Made by a program: the position numbers and the translations under genes. From Cypionkella sp. (GTDB lineage Bacteria > Pseudomonadota > Alphaproteobacteria > Rhodobacterales > Rhodobacteraceae), in assembly GCF_030652235.1 (NCBI RefSeq), contig NZ_JAUSBA010000057.1, forward strand, positions 1 through 64,000: a DNA stretch of 64,000 nucleotides, in the 5' to 3' direction. Below, piece by piece: positions 35,021 through 43,959 of this stretch (its first letter is position 1; every line of letters starts with the position of its first letter). The notes beneath the pieces are model-generated. The model saw nothing but the letters and a program-made list of their open reading frames with translations. It did no database searches and had not been told where the DNA came from.

Positions 35021-36337
35021 ATGAACATGCAAGTGCCGATGGGCGTGCAAGCCCCGCCGCAACCAAAGTCTTTGGCCGAAACCGGCCTAAGCTCGGTGAT
35101 GATGCGCGACATTCTGCTCAAAACCATGTTCCGCATGAACCTCGACATGGTGACGGACCTCTCCCGCGCGATCTGCCTGCCCGTCGTCTTGACCCAAGAA
35201 CTGGTCGACGCCGCCCGCCAACAACGCCTGCTCGAAGCCAAAGGCACGCTGAACGCCACATCGACCAGCAACGAGATGGGCTATCAGTTGACCGATGCTG
35301 GCAAAGCCCGCGCATTGGATGCCCTGTCACAATCCGAATACTATGGCGCTCTGCCGCTGCCCCTCGCCGCCTACTCCGCGCAAATGAAGCGCCAATCCGT
35401 CCGCGACATCAAACTGACCCGGCCCGAGTTGATGAAGGGCATGGGCCATCTGATCCTGCCGCCCGATCTGATTTCCAACCTTGGCCCCGCCGTCACCTCG
35501 GGCCGATCCATCCTGATGTATGGCCCGCCTGGCAACGGCAAATCCTCAATCTCCAACGGCATCCGCGCCGCTTTGGGCGATAAGATCTACATCCCGCGCG
35601 CGATCGAATATTCCGGTCAGGTGATCACCGTTTTCGATCCCATCGTGCATTCATCCGCCGAAGAATCCGTCGACGACCCCAACGCCCTGCGCCGCACCGG
35701 CAACCGTTATGACAACCGCTATGTCTACTGCGAACGCCCTTCGGTGATCACCGGCGGCGAATTGACCCTCGACATGCTCGATTTGAAATACAACCCCACC
35801 GCCCGCACCTACCAAGCGCCGTTGCAACTGAAAGCCTCGGGCGGCATTTTCATCGTTGACGACCTTGGCCGCCAGGCCGAACCGCCGCAAAAACTGGTCA
35901 ACCGCTGGATCGTGCCGCTGGAAGAATCCCGTGATATCTTGGCGCTACAATCAGGCGAAAAATTCACCGTCCCGTTCGACACCCTCGTAATTTTCTCGAC
36001 CAACTTCCACCCGAATGAGATTTTCGACGGCGCCGCCCTGCGCCGGATTTTCTTCAAGATCAAAATCGACGGCCCGAACCAAGAGATGTTCCTGAAAATC
36101 TTCGCGATGGTCGCGAAGAAAAAGAAAATCCCGCTGGACGAAGCCACCCTGATCTACATGCTGAAATCGAAATACCCGACCATCGCCAACAACTTCGCCA
36201 ACTACCAGCCGACCTTCCTGATCGACCAGATGATCGCGGTCTGCGAGTTTGAAGGCATCCCCTACCAAATGTCCCCCGAGTTGATGGACCGCGCTTGGGG
36301 CAACATGTTCGTGCGGCAAGAGACGATTGCGAAGTAA
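35021..36337 (+). CDS. AAA-family ATPase at the end of the tad locus
   Basis: A 438-aa ATPase. Walker A 'MYGPPGNGKSSISNGI' near residue 170 and Walker B 'GGIFIVDDLGRQ', with 'VIFSTNFHPNEIFDGAALRRIFFKI' resembling sensor-1/arginine-finger segments of MoxR-like AAA proteins. The N-terminal 150 residues are helical without known domain. It follows cpaA in the same direction by 63 bases, suggesting a role in pilus function or control; the role is not known to me. ATG 35021 has 'aagg' 9 bases upstream; a GTG at 35012 is also in frame. Confidence 0.8.
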   Translation: MNMQVPMGVQAPPQPKSLAETGLSSVMMRDILLKTMFRMNLDMVTDLSRAICLPVVLTQELVDAARQQRLLEAKGTLNATSTSNEMGYQLTDAGKARALDALSQSEYYGALPLPLAAYSAQMKRQSVRDIKLTRPELMKGMGHLILPPDLISNLGPAVTSGRSILMYGPPGNGKSSISNGIRAALGDKIYIPRAIEYSGQVITVFDPIVHSSAEESVDDPNALRRTGNRYDNRYVYCERPSVITGGELTLDMLDLKYNPTARTYQAPLQLKASGGIFIVDDLGRQAEPPQKLVNRWIVPLEESRDILALQSGEKFTVPFDTLVIFSTNFHPNEIFDGAALRRIFFKIKIDGPNQEMFLKIFAMVAKKKKIPLDEATLIYMLKSKYPTIANNFANYQPTFLIDQMIAVCEFEGIPYQMSPELMDRAWGNMFVRQETIAK

Positions 36338-36506
36338 ACACCCCCTCTGATCGAATATACGAATCAATTGGCTGATCGGATAACCCGGTCAGGGTCCAAC
36401 CTGATTAAAAAATCCGATCAATTTGATTAAAATTTGCTTTCAGACTGGCTCAAATATCCCACGGGGGTCTGGGGGTGTGAAACCCGCAGCGGCCAGCCCC
36501 AAGCGC

Positions 36507-37055
36507 CTAAAACCGCCGCACGCCCACCTCCGTCACCATCATATCCAACCTCTGATCGAATTGATCAATCGGCACTTCATCCAATTCCTGCGCAGCAAAG
36601 CCAAACCCCACCGCCAACGTAGGCCGTTTCAAGCGCAACCCCTGCAAGGTCCGGTCATAAAACCCGCCGCCATAGCCCAAGCGGAACCCGCGCGCATCGA
36701 ACCCCACCAAAGGCACAATCAGCACCTCCGGCTCAATCCACGCGCCTTCACTCGGGATAAAAGCCCCAAACGCGCCCATTTCCATCGCACAGCCCGGCGA
36801 CCATTCGCGAAACCGCAACGCCTCACCCTGCGCCACAATCACCGGCACGCAAACCGGCCCCTGATGCGCCAGCATGGCCGCCATCGGATCAGCCTCGGTG
36901 CGCATCGCCATATATCCGGCCAAAGCACGCCCGCGATGCTCTGCCAGCACATCGGCCAACAGTTCCGCCGCCTGCCCCTGCCCCGCAGCAAACGCCAATT
37001 TTCGCGCGGCAAACGCCACCTTGCGGGCCTCGGCCTTGTCGATCCCCGAATCCAT
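36507..37055 (-). CDS. 5-formyltetrahydrofolate cyclo-ligase
   Basis: A 182-aa enzyme that converts 5-formyl-THF to 5,10-methenyl-THF with ATP. Signature 'LIVPLVGFDARGFRLGYGGGFYDRTL' (core GYGGGFYDR) and an N-terminal basic helix 'KAEARKVAFAARK'. The ATG at 37055 overlaps the mgtE stop (TGATG), showing translational coupling; longer frames would run through mgtE. Confidence 0.9.
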   Translation of the reverse strand: MDSGIDKAEARKVAFAARKLAFAAGQGQAAELLADVLAEHRGRALAGYMAMRTEADPMAAMLAHQGPVCVPVIVAQGEALRFREWSPGCAMEMGAFGAFIPSEGAWIEPEVLIVPLVGFDARGFRLGYGGGFYDRTLQGLRLKRPTLAVGFGFAAQELDEVPIDQFDQRLDMMVTEVGVRRF

Positions 37056-38425
37056 CACAGCAGCACCAGCGTCGCCAGCCCCAAAAATGCCAAATAGCCC
37101 AGCACATCGGTCAAAGTCGTCACGAACGTCCCCGACGCCAAAGCCGGGTCCAGATCCAGCCGATGCAGGCCAAGCGGCACCAACACCCCGCCCATCGCCG
37201 CCACCAACTGATTGGTGATCATCGCTGCCCCCAACACCAACCCCAGCTTCCAATCGCCAAAGATCACGGTCCCCGCCAAGCCCAGCAGGAAGGCCAGCGC
37301 CAATCCGTTCAAAAGCCCGCCCACCAGTTCCCGCAACACCACCCGTTTTGCGTTGGCCGAGGTCAGCGAACGCGTGGCCAGTGCCCGCACGGCCACCGCC
37401 AAAGACTGCGTCCCGGCAATCCCACCCGTCGAGGCCACAATCGGCATCAACGCCGCCAATGTCACCAGCGAGGCAATCGTGCTCTCAAACCGAGAAATCA
37501 CAAATGCCGAAATCGAGGCAGTAAACAGATTCACCACCAGCCACGGCAACCGCTGTTTCGCCGTCGCCCAAACCCCGTCCGACAAGCTCGAATCGTCGCC
37601 CACCCCAGCCAGACGCAGCATGTCCTGCTCGTGTTCCTCGTCCAACACGTTCATCGCGTCATCAATGGTGATCACGCCCACCAGCCGCCCCGTCGCATCG
37701 ACCACCGGGGTTGAAATCAGGTGATACTGGTTGAACATATAAGCGACATCGGCCTCTAATTCCGTCGCCGGAACCGTGCGGAAACTATCCTCAAGTATAT
37801 CCTTCAGCCGCACCTCGCGCCGAGAGGACAACAGCCGCCCCAAAGTCACATATCCCGTTGGTTTTACACGCGGATCAACAAGAATGACATGGTAGAACTG
37901 GTCCGGCAGATGCTCCACCTCGCGCAGATAATCAATCGCTTCGCCCACCGTCCAATGCTCGGGGGCCACCACCACTTCGCGCTGCATCAGACGGCCCGCG
38001 GATTGCTCCGGATAGCCCATCGCCTGCTGCACCGCAATCCGGTCCACATCCTCCAGCGCATCCAGAATCAAGCCCTGTTGTGGCAGATCAAGGTCTTCCA
38101 GAATGTCGACCACATCATCGGTGTCGAGTTCGCGCATCGCTTCGGCGACCACCGAATGTGGCAGCGATTCGATCACCTCTTCGCGGATCGATTCGTCAAT
38201 TTCCGACAGGATCTCGCCGTCGATCTCGCCCGACCACAAAGCCAGCAACGCACGGCGGTCCGCCGAGCCGATCTGCTCCAGCACGTCGGCAATGTCCGCC
38301 GCGTGCAGCGGCTCCATCAATTCGGTGATGCGCGCGGTATCTTCGGCCTCAACCGCGTCAAGGATCGCCGCCACGCGGTCGGCGTGGACTTCATCTTCGT
38401 CCATAACTGCCAGATTTTCCGTCAT
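37055..38425 (-). CDS. mgtE: magnesium transporter MgtE
   Basis: A 456-aa magnesium channel. The acidic N-domain ('ELMEPLHAADIADVLEQI') is followed by two CBS domains ('MQREVVVAPEHWTVGEAIDYL', 'VVDATGRLVGVITIDDAMNVL') and five membrane helices with 'LMPIVASTGGIAGTQSLAVAVRALA' and 'GTFVTTLTDVLGYLAFLGLATL' (the Mg-binding Asp). It is divergent from guaD by 119 bases. Confidence 0.95.
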   Translation of the reverse strand: MTENLAVMDEDEVHADRVAAILDAVEAEDTARITELMEPLHAADIADVLEQIGSADRRALLALWSGEIDGEILSEIDESIREEVIESLPHSVVAEAMRELDTDDVVDILEDLDLPQQGLILDALEDVDRIAVQQAMGYPEQSAGRLMQREVVVAPEHWTVGEAIDYLREVEHLPDQFYHVILVDPRVKPTGYVTLGRLLSSRREVRLKDILEDSFRTVPATELEADVAYMFNQYHLISTPVVDATGRLVGVITIDDAMNVLDEEHEQDMLRLAGVGDDSSLSDGVWATAKQRLPWLVVNLFTASISAFVISRFESTIASLVTLAALMPIVASTGGIAGTQSLAVAVRALATRSLTSANAKRVVLRELVGGLLNGLALAFLLGLAGTVIFGDWKLGLVLGAAMITNQLVAAMGGVLVPLGLHRLDLDPALASGTFVTTLTDVLGYLAFLGLATLVLL

Positions 38426-38544
38426 GACGCACTCCTTTGCCGCTTGCTTACCGAAAGCTGTTTCAACAAAACAGAGGGCATGCGGAAATTTACCTAATCA
38501 GCATAAGCCTATACCATAACCGGGTTTGGCAAGCGGAGTAAGTT

Positions 38545-39864
38545 ATGGCAGAGCAGGTTGGGACCGACATTCTTCTGGGGCAAGTGCTGTCCTTCGCAGG
38601 CGATCCCTTTGTGGATGGTCCGGATGCCGCGCGGCACGTCACGCATGGCGCGGTCGCCGTCAACCATGGCAAGATCGCAGCCGTCGGCCCCGCCGATCAA
38701 ATCCGCGCCGCCTTTCCGCAGGCCCGCATCACCGATTACGGCCAATGCCTGATCTCGGCAGGCTTCATTGACGCGCATGTGCACTACCCGCAAACCGCGA
38801 TCATCGCCTCTTGGGGCAAACGCCTGATCGACTGGCTGAACAGCTACACCTTCCCCGAGGAAATGCGCTTCGCCGACAGCACTTATGCCGATGAGATCGC
38901 CAACCGCTATCTCGATCTGGCGCTGGCGCACGGCACCACCTCGATGTGTACTTATGCCACCATCCACCCCGAAAGCGTCGACGCCTTCTTCACCGCCGCC
39001 CAAGCGCGCGGCCTGCGCGCTTTCGCTGGCAAAACCTGCATGGACCGCAACGCCCCCGCAGGCCTGCGCGACACCGTGCAATCAAGTTATGATGACAGCA
39101 AACGCCTTTTGCAAAAGTGGCACGGGATAAACCGCCTGTCCTACGTCATCACCCCGCGCTTCTCGCCCACCTCCAGCCCCGAACAACTGGCCGCCATGGG
39201 GCAGCTTTGGCGCGAATACCCCGACTGCCTGATGCAAACCCACCTGTCGGAGCAGGTCGACGAAATCGCATGGGTGAAAGAGCTGTTCCCGCAATCGCGC
39301 GACTACCTCGACACCTATGAGACCCAAGGCCTGTTGCGAAGCGGTGCCGTCTACGGCCACGCCATCCATCTGACACAACGTGAAAAAGACCGCCTGATCG
39401 AAGCCGGCGCAAGCCTCGTCCACTGTCCGACCTCCAACACTTTCATCGGCTCGGGCCTGTTCGACATGTCCCTTGCGCAGAACCTGAGGGTAGGCCTCGC
39501 CACCGACACCGGCGGCGGCTCATCGTTTTCCATGCTGCACACCATGGCTGCGGCCTATGAGGTGGCACAGTTACGCGGGCACGCCCTGCACCCCAGCCAA
39601 CTTTGGTGGCTCGCCACCGTAGGCTCCGCCCGCGCCCTGCATGCCGAACACCAGATCGGCAACATCGCGCCGGGGATGGAGGCCGACCTGACCATCCTAG
39701 ACCTGAAATCCACCCCCGCCATCGCACAAGCCACCCGACGCGCGCACAACATCTGGCAAGCGATCTTCCCCACCATCATGCTGGGCGATGACCGCGCCAT
39801 CCGCGCGACATGGATCGGCGGCAAACCCCACTCACCGCGACCGCTCCTCGCGGCAGACGGATAA
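38545..39864 (+). CDS. guaD: guanine deaminase
   Basis: A 439-aa amidohydrolase. Zinc ligands in 'GFIDAHVHYPQT' (HxH), a further His in 'LMQTHLSEQVDE' and 'VYGHAIHLTQRE', and the Asp in 'GLATDTGGGSSFSML' match guanine deaminase, as does the 'SWGKRLIDWLNSYTFPEE' segment. It converts guanine to xanthine. A 'gcggag' site precedes the ATG. It stands alone; no purine transporter is adjacent. Confidence 0.94.
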   Translation: MAEQVGTDILLGQVLSFAGDPFVDGPDAARHVTHGAVAVNHGKIAAVGPADQIRAAFPQARITDYGQCLISAGFIDAHVHYPQTAIIASWGKRLIDWLNSYTFPEEMRFADSTYADEIANRYLDLALAHGTTSMCTYATIHPESVDAFFTAAQARGLRAFAGKTCMDRNAPAGLRDTVQSSYDDSKRLLQKWHGINRLSYVITPRFSPTSSPEQLAAMGQLWREYPDCLMQTHLSEQVDEIAWVKELFPQSRDYLDTYETQGLLRSGAVYGHAIHLTQREKDRLIEAGASLVHCPTSNTFIGSGLFDMSLAQNLRVGLATDTGGGSSFSMLHTMAAAYEVAQLRGHALHPSQLWWLATVGSARALHAEHQIGNIAPGMEADLTILDLKSTPAIAQATRRAHNIWQAIFPTIMLGDDRAIRATWIGGKPHSPRPLLAADG

Positions 39865-39904
39865 CCGCGCTAGCGTGGCGCAAACTGAACAGGAGCCACA
39901 CCCC

Positions 39905-40204
39905 ATGCTGAAACCAATCCCCGCCCTGATGTCGACGCTATGCCTCACCGCCTGCGTCACCAGCATGCCAACGGGCCCACGCCCCGACATCGCCCGCCAG
40001 TTCAGCTTGGCGGATGGCTCACCGTTGACAGTGATGACCGATGGCCGCCAAGCCCAACTGCGCTATCCCGCCCGCTATCCGCTGACCGACGCCGAAACTG
40101 CGTCTTATGTGGAGGACGCCACCAACTGCGCCCCCGGTCGCCTGCTGAGCAGCAGTTCTGATGGTTACGATGCCCTGCGCAGCTACGCGCTGAACTGCGG
40201 CTAA
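39905..40204 (+). CDS. small lipoprotein of unknown function
   Basis: A 99-aa protein. 'LMSTLCLTACVTSMPTG' is a lipoprotein signal with lipobox (LTAC), so the mature protein of about 80 residues would be membrane-anchored. It contains two further Cys (NCAPG, LNCG) that might form a disulfide. 'aggag' lies 9 bases before the ATG. Not recognised further. 40 bases after guaD. Confidence 0.65.
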   Translation: MLKPIPALMSTLCLTACVTSMPTGPRPDIARQFSLADGSPLTVMTDGRQAQLRYPARYPLTDAETASYVEDATNCAPGRLLSSSSDGYDALRSYALNCG

Positions 40205-40242
40205 CACCCAATACCAGTGCCACCTCGGGAGTGGGAGGCGGA

Positions 40243-40271
40243 TCAGAAAACGCGCTGAGGGCGCGTTTTCC
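40243..40271. terminator. terminator-like hairpin after the small lipoprotein gene
   Basis: 'gaaaacgcgc' (40246-40255) and 'gcgcgttttc' (40261-40270) pair perfectly over 10 bp with a 5-base loop; T residues lie in the right arm. Confidence 0.6.
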
Positions 40272-40365
40272 CGCCGAGCGGAGGCTCCACCCGGCGGCGT
40301 TACCACCGCAGGCATGTGGCGGTCGCCTTACGCCGCACAGGCAGCGCGCTCTGCAGCTTTGGGGT

Positions 40366-40430
40366 GCCTCCGGCGGGAGTATTTGAAAAAGAGCAATTTC
40401 ATCTTGGCGTAAATACTCCCGCCGGAGGCG
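40366..40430. repeat. inverted pair of the 'gcctccggcgggagtattt' repeat
   Basis: Left arm 40366-40384 and right arm 40411-40429 are perfect 19-bp inverted repeats with a 26-base spacer that itself holds 'gaaaaagagcaatttcatcttgg'. The right half (40397-40430) matches the repeat at 2555-2588. Similar 'ggcgggagtattt' sequences are, from memory, frequent between genes of Rhodobacterales. Confidence 0.8.
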
Positions 40431-40558
40431 TCCACATGCCCCCAGACGCACCACGCCGCAGAATCACCGCAAAACCGAACTGCCCCAGCGCAAAGCCGGG
40501 GTGATAAGACGAAACCTTGCGGCGCGAAGCCGCCCCATTTGCTTAGCCCGCGACCAGC

Positions 40559-40873
40559 CTATTCGTCGCCCAATTCCCAGCCATCCGGGTAGAACTCAAA
40601 CGGCAGTACAATTTCTGTGGCTAACCGTTCCCATTGCCACACCGTCTCGGCATCAATCGTGATCGGACCGATCCGGGCTTGCAGCACATCACCCGCATGG
40701 CTGGTCTTGAAGCCCTTTGCCCGTAGCGCCTTCTCCACCGCCGCCCATTTGGTATCGACCTCTTCGGCGACGAATTCATAGACCACCACCGACAGCTTCG
40801 GCAGCTTCACGCCGCGGCCCACCGTGGCAAAGGTTTCAAACGTATCCGCCCGCTGTTCCTGAAAATTATGCAT
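40559..40873 (-). CDS. RraB-like (ribonuclease E inhibitor-type) protein
   Basis: A 104-aa cytoplasmic protein. The pattern 'LSVVVYEFVAEEVDTKWAAVEKALRAKGFKT' followed by an alpha-helical block and the ending 'FEFYPDGWELGDE' resembles the RraB domain, whose end reads YDGWG. RraB proteins modulate RNase E in E. coli. The assignment rests on pattern and is uncertain. 'aaaggggg' precedes the ATG. Divergent from gcrA by 158 bases. Confidence 0.55.
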   Translation of the reverse strand: MHNFQEQRADTFETFATVGRGVKLPKLSVVVYEFVAEEVDTKWAAVEKALRAKGFKTSHAGDVLQARIGPITIDAETVWQWERLATEIVLPFEFYPDGWELGDE

Positions 40874-41031
40874 GATCTGCCCCCTTTGCCCGCGCGCCCA
40901 GATAAACCGAATCACGCAGCGCTTGATATTGCCGCGTCCGCCTTGTATCCGCTGCATTCAAGATTAGAATAGGGTCTGCTGTTATGCAGGGCCCCTCGGG
41001 CCCGCAAAAGCCCCCTGAACCGGAGTTCGCC

Positions 41032-41658
41032 ATGTCCTGGACCGACGAGCGCGTCGAGACGCTCAAGAAAATGTGGGCCGAGGGCCAGTCTGCCAGCCAG
41101 ATCGCCAAAGAGCTGGGCGGCGTCACCCGCAATGCCGTGATCGGCAAGGTGCACCGGCTTGGCCTGTCCAACCGCGTCGGCTCCGGCACACCCGAGGGCG
41201 AAGAGCCCGAGGTCGCAGCCCCGGTCACGCCGCGCCCCGAACCCAGCCCCAAACCTGTGGTCGTCGAAGCCCCGGTGCGCACCGCCGCCCCCGAGCGCGT
41301 GGCACCCGAGCCGCGCCCCGTCCCGCCCGTCGCTGCTGCCACTGTGGCCAGCGTCACCACCCTGCCGATCCCGATGCGCAAGGCGATCATCCCGGCGGGC
41401 CAACCTTTGCCACCGCAGCCCTCGGCCAATGAGATCAGCCCTGAGACCTTGGCTTCTGTGCGCGAAGTTGAAAAAAGCGCCAAGCGCCTGTCGCTGATGG
41501 AACTTACCGAGCGCACCTGCAAATGGCCGATCGGCGACCCGGCCACCGAAGATTTCTGGTTCTGCGGCCTGCCCTCGGTGCCCGGCAAGCCTTATTGTGA
41601 AGCCCATGTCAGCGTCGCATTCCAACCGATGTCAGCGCGCCGCGACCGTCGCCGCTGA
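41032..41658 (+). CDS. gcrA: GcrA cell-cycle regulator
   Basis: A 208-aa protein. The N-terminal 45 residues 'MSWTDERVETLKKMW...SASQIAKELG' with 'VTRNAVIGKVHRLGL' form the GcrA DNA-binding domain. A Pro-rich linker leads to the C-terminal part 'SLMELTERTCKWPIGDPATEDFWFCG' and 'PYCEAHVSVAF', which binds sigma-70. GcrA acts with CcrM methylation (GANTC sites); one GANTC lies upstream at 40909-40913. ATG at 41032 is chosen from the conserved N-terminus with 'ggag' before it. Confidence 0.95.
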   Translation: MSWTDERVETLKKMWAEGQSASQIAKELGGVTRNAVIGKVHRLGLSNRVGSGTPEGEEPEVAAPVTPRPEPSPKPVVVEAPVRTAAPERVAPEPRPVPPVAAATVASVTTLPIPMRKAIIPAGQPLPPQPSANEISPETLASVREVEKSAKRLSLMELTERTCKWPIGDPATEDFWFCGLPSVPGKPYCEAHVSVAFQPMSARRDRRR

Positions 41659-41690
41659 AGCAGGCTGATTTGGCCTAAGCCAGAAAACTC

Positions 41691-41719
41691 AAAAGGCGCG
41701 AGCATCCCTCGCGCCTTTT
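41691..41719. terminator. bidirectional terminator after gcrA
   Basis: 'aaaaggcgcgag' and 'ctcgcgcctttt' form a perfect 12-bp stem with 5-base loop between convergent gcrA and the AsmA-family gene; A and T runs suit both directions. Confidence 0.88.
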
Positions 41720-41742
41720 GCATGCTCGCGCCGCTGATCGGC

Positions 41743-41806
41743 AGCGTAGGGTGGGTTTTTAACCCACCGCGAACCTCCACAGCGTAGGGTGGGCTTCAGC
41801 GCACCC
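41743..41806. repeat. 'agcgtagggtggg' direct repeats
   Basis: Two copies at 41743-41755 and 41781-41793, each able to fold with its own flank ('gggtgggttttt-aaccca', 'gggtgggcttcagcgcaccc'). The second resembles 44896-44916 ('tagggtgcgcttcagcgcgcc'). Such hairpin repeats are common between proteobacterial genes. Confidence 0.65.
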
Positions 41807-41815
41807 CCGCCAGCC

Positions 41816-43807
41816 TCAATTCCCGCCCCCCAACAGTTTTTGCAAAGCCTTCTGCGCCTGTTCATCCACCGCCTCATTCATCCGCCGCTTTGCCGCATCT
41901 TCCAAACTTTCGCCGTCTTGCTGCACCACACCCAACTCAGATTCCAACTTGGCGCGGGCCTCAGCCTCCAATTCCGCCCGCTTGGCTTCCGCCTGCGCCT
42001 CTAAGGCCGCCGTCTGCTCGGCCAATTTCTCATCGGCAATCGCCTGCAAATCGAGCGAAAACTTCGGGTTCGCCCACGATCCCTTGATCAACAGCGGTGC
42101 TGTCAGCCCACCCGCCCCGGTGTCATCCGCCAAAGCCGTGGCCTTGATGCGATACTCCAAAGTCCGCGCGCCCATGCCCACATCCCCCACGCCGCGTGCC
42201 GTGATGTAAGGTGATTTCAGCACCAAATCCTCATTGCGCAATACGCCGTCGGCCATGGTGAAACTGCCGCCCAGACTGTCAAAAATCGTCTTCTGGCCTT
42301 CGCCGACATAAGACGTATCCAGCGTCCGCAGCATGCCCGCGATGTCCAAGCCCAAAATCTCGCCATTGCTTAACGCCAGCGATCCCGATCCTGACAGCGA
42401 CTGCATGATCGCATCCACCGACGCGCCCGAGCCCAAAAACTTCACCCGCATGTCGCCGGTGCCCACCAGTCGCTCATAGCCGCCAAAATCGGCCAGCATT
42501 GGCCGCAACGCCATGCCCGCAAAGGATAAATCCCCCCCAACCGACAGCCCCTTGCGCCCATTGACCACAAACTGCCCCGAGATCACACCTTCATAGGCCG
42601 AGACCTTGCGCAACTCCGCCACCAGCCGCGATCGATCATTGGTCAGCACGATCTGCGACGCCCCGAACTTCACCATCCCCAGATCAATGCTGTCCGCCGT
42701 CAGCGCCACCACGGCATCCAGGCCCGACAACCCGCTGACATCAATCTTATCCGTGGGCCAACCCGCAGCCTGCACCCCACCGCTTTCGCCACCGCCCTGC
42801 CCGCCCGACACCCCGGCCAAATCCAAAGCCGCCGCCGTGACCTTGGCCGACAGCTTGGCGCGCTCCCCCGCCGTCACCAAATCAGCATCCATCGCCAGCT
42901 TGTTGCCATCAAGCACCACCGCGCCTGCACGCAGATGCAGCGACCCCGCCGTGGTCAGCGTCACCGCCCCCACCACTTGAACGTCCGAAGCCCCCAAGCC
43001 TTCAGGCAGCTTTGGGGCCGCTATGCCGGCCAAAGCCGAGATCGCCGCCAGATCGCCCAGATCGGCGCTGAGCGCGCCCTTTGCCTCTGGCCCCAGCCCC
43101 GCAGTGCCTTTGAAGCCAACTTCAGCCGCCCCGGCGATCAGCTTCAGATCGCTGTCCACCAACTTGCCATCGAGAAAATCCTGAAACGCGCCAACCTTGC
43201 CGGTCAGCGTGAACGACTGCCCATTCATCACCGCCGCCATATCAATCGTCGCAGGCCCGGTGTAACGCGGGATCGCCGCTGCGGCTTCAATCCCGCTGAC
43301 TTCATAGCGCACCCCCGCCGCATGATCGGCAAACACCAGCGCCCCACCCGAGACCGAGGCCTTGTCCAGCGTGAACGGCTGCCCTACGCCCGGCGTCGCG
43401 GCTGACACCGTGCCGCCAGCCTCGCCGCCAAACACCCAGTTTTCCGCGCCCTTGGCAGACCGCTCCAGCACGATCTTCGGATTGATCGCCTCGACCCCGG
43501 TGATTTTCACATCGCCGCCGATCAGCGCCGCCAGATCCAGCGAGATCGACAGCCCCTCGGCCTGCACCATCGGCCCCTCTTTCGACCACGCGGCGTTGGA
43601 AATCGAAATCGGTCCGGTTGTCACCCCCAGCTGCGGCCAAATCGACGGTCGCACCGCGCCTGAAATCACCAATTCCCGCCCGGTCAGCGCATTAAACTTC
43701 GCCACCGCAATCCCGGCCACCTTCTCTGCCGGGATTAGAAACACCGACCCCACCAGCACGATCGCCAGCAAAACCACAGCAATAACCGAACGAATGATCC
43801 AGCGCAT
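41816..43807 (-). CDS. AsmA-family protein
   Basis: A 663-aa protein with one N-terminal membrane anchor ('VIAVVLLAIVLVGSVFLI'), an AsmA N-domain ('GRELVISGAVRPSIWPQLGVTTGPISISNA') and a C-terminal AsmA_2-type region ('GDMRVKFLGSGASVDAIMQSLSGSGSLALSNGEILGLDIAGML' in parts; 'YITARGVGDVGM'). The family is linked to lipid transport and envelope integrity in the periplasm. A coiled-coil rich in Ala/Glu (about 605-635) lies near the end. ATG 43807 fits the anchor and a 'gaggg' site. Confidence 0.88.
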   Translation of the reverse strand: MRWIIRSVIAVVLLAIVLVGSVFLIPAEKVAGIAVAKFNALTGRELVISGAVRPSIWPQLGVTTGPISISNAAWSKEGPMVQAEGLSISLDLAALIGGDVKITGVEAINPKIVLERSAKGAENWVFGGEAGGTVSAATPGVGQPFTLDKASVSGGALVFADHAAGVRYEVSGIEAAAAIPRYTGPATIDMAAVMNGQSFTLTGKVGAFQDFLDGKLVDSDLKLIAGAAEVGFKGTAGLGPEAKGALSADLGDLAAISALAGIAAPKLPEGLGASDVQVVGAVTLTTAGSLHLRAGAVVLDGNKLAMDADLVTAGERAKLSAKVTAAALDLAGVSGGQGGGESGGVQAAGWPTDKIDVSGLSGLDAVVALTADSIDLGMVKFGASQIVLTNDRSRLVAELRKVSAYEGVISGQFVVNGRKGLSVGGDLSFAGMALRPMLADFGGYERLVGTGDMRVKFLGSGASVDAIMQSLSGSGSLALSNGEILGLDIAGMLRTLDTSYVGEGQKTIFDSLGGSFTMADGVLRNEDLVLKSPYITARGVGDVGMGARTLEYRIKATALADDTGAGGLTAPLLIKGSWANPKFSLDLQAIADEKLAEQTAALEAQAEAKRAELEAEARAKLESELGVVQQDGESLEDAAKRRMNEAVDEQAQKALQKLLGGGN

Positions 43808-43959
43808 AATACCCTCACAACGACCCACATTCCGAGTCTACCCGCAACCCTCCGGCAAACAAGCCACTCCCCGCCGATTGGCAACACTTCGCCCGATACG
43901 CCTGCGTCACCGCCCTGTTACATTGCCCTGATTTATCGCCACCAAAACAGGAGCCCAGC

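Larger units (their letters stand above)
40205..40558. other. 350-base region with an inverted pair of an intergenic repeat
   Basis: No gene seen. It contains the inverted copies of the repeat described at 40366-40430 and a GC-rich hairpin-forming stretch (40243-40271, 'aaaacgcgc' and 'gcgcgtttt'). Confidence 0.5.
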
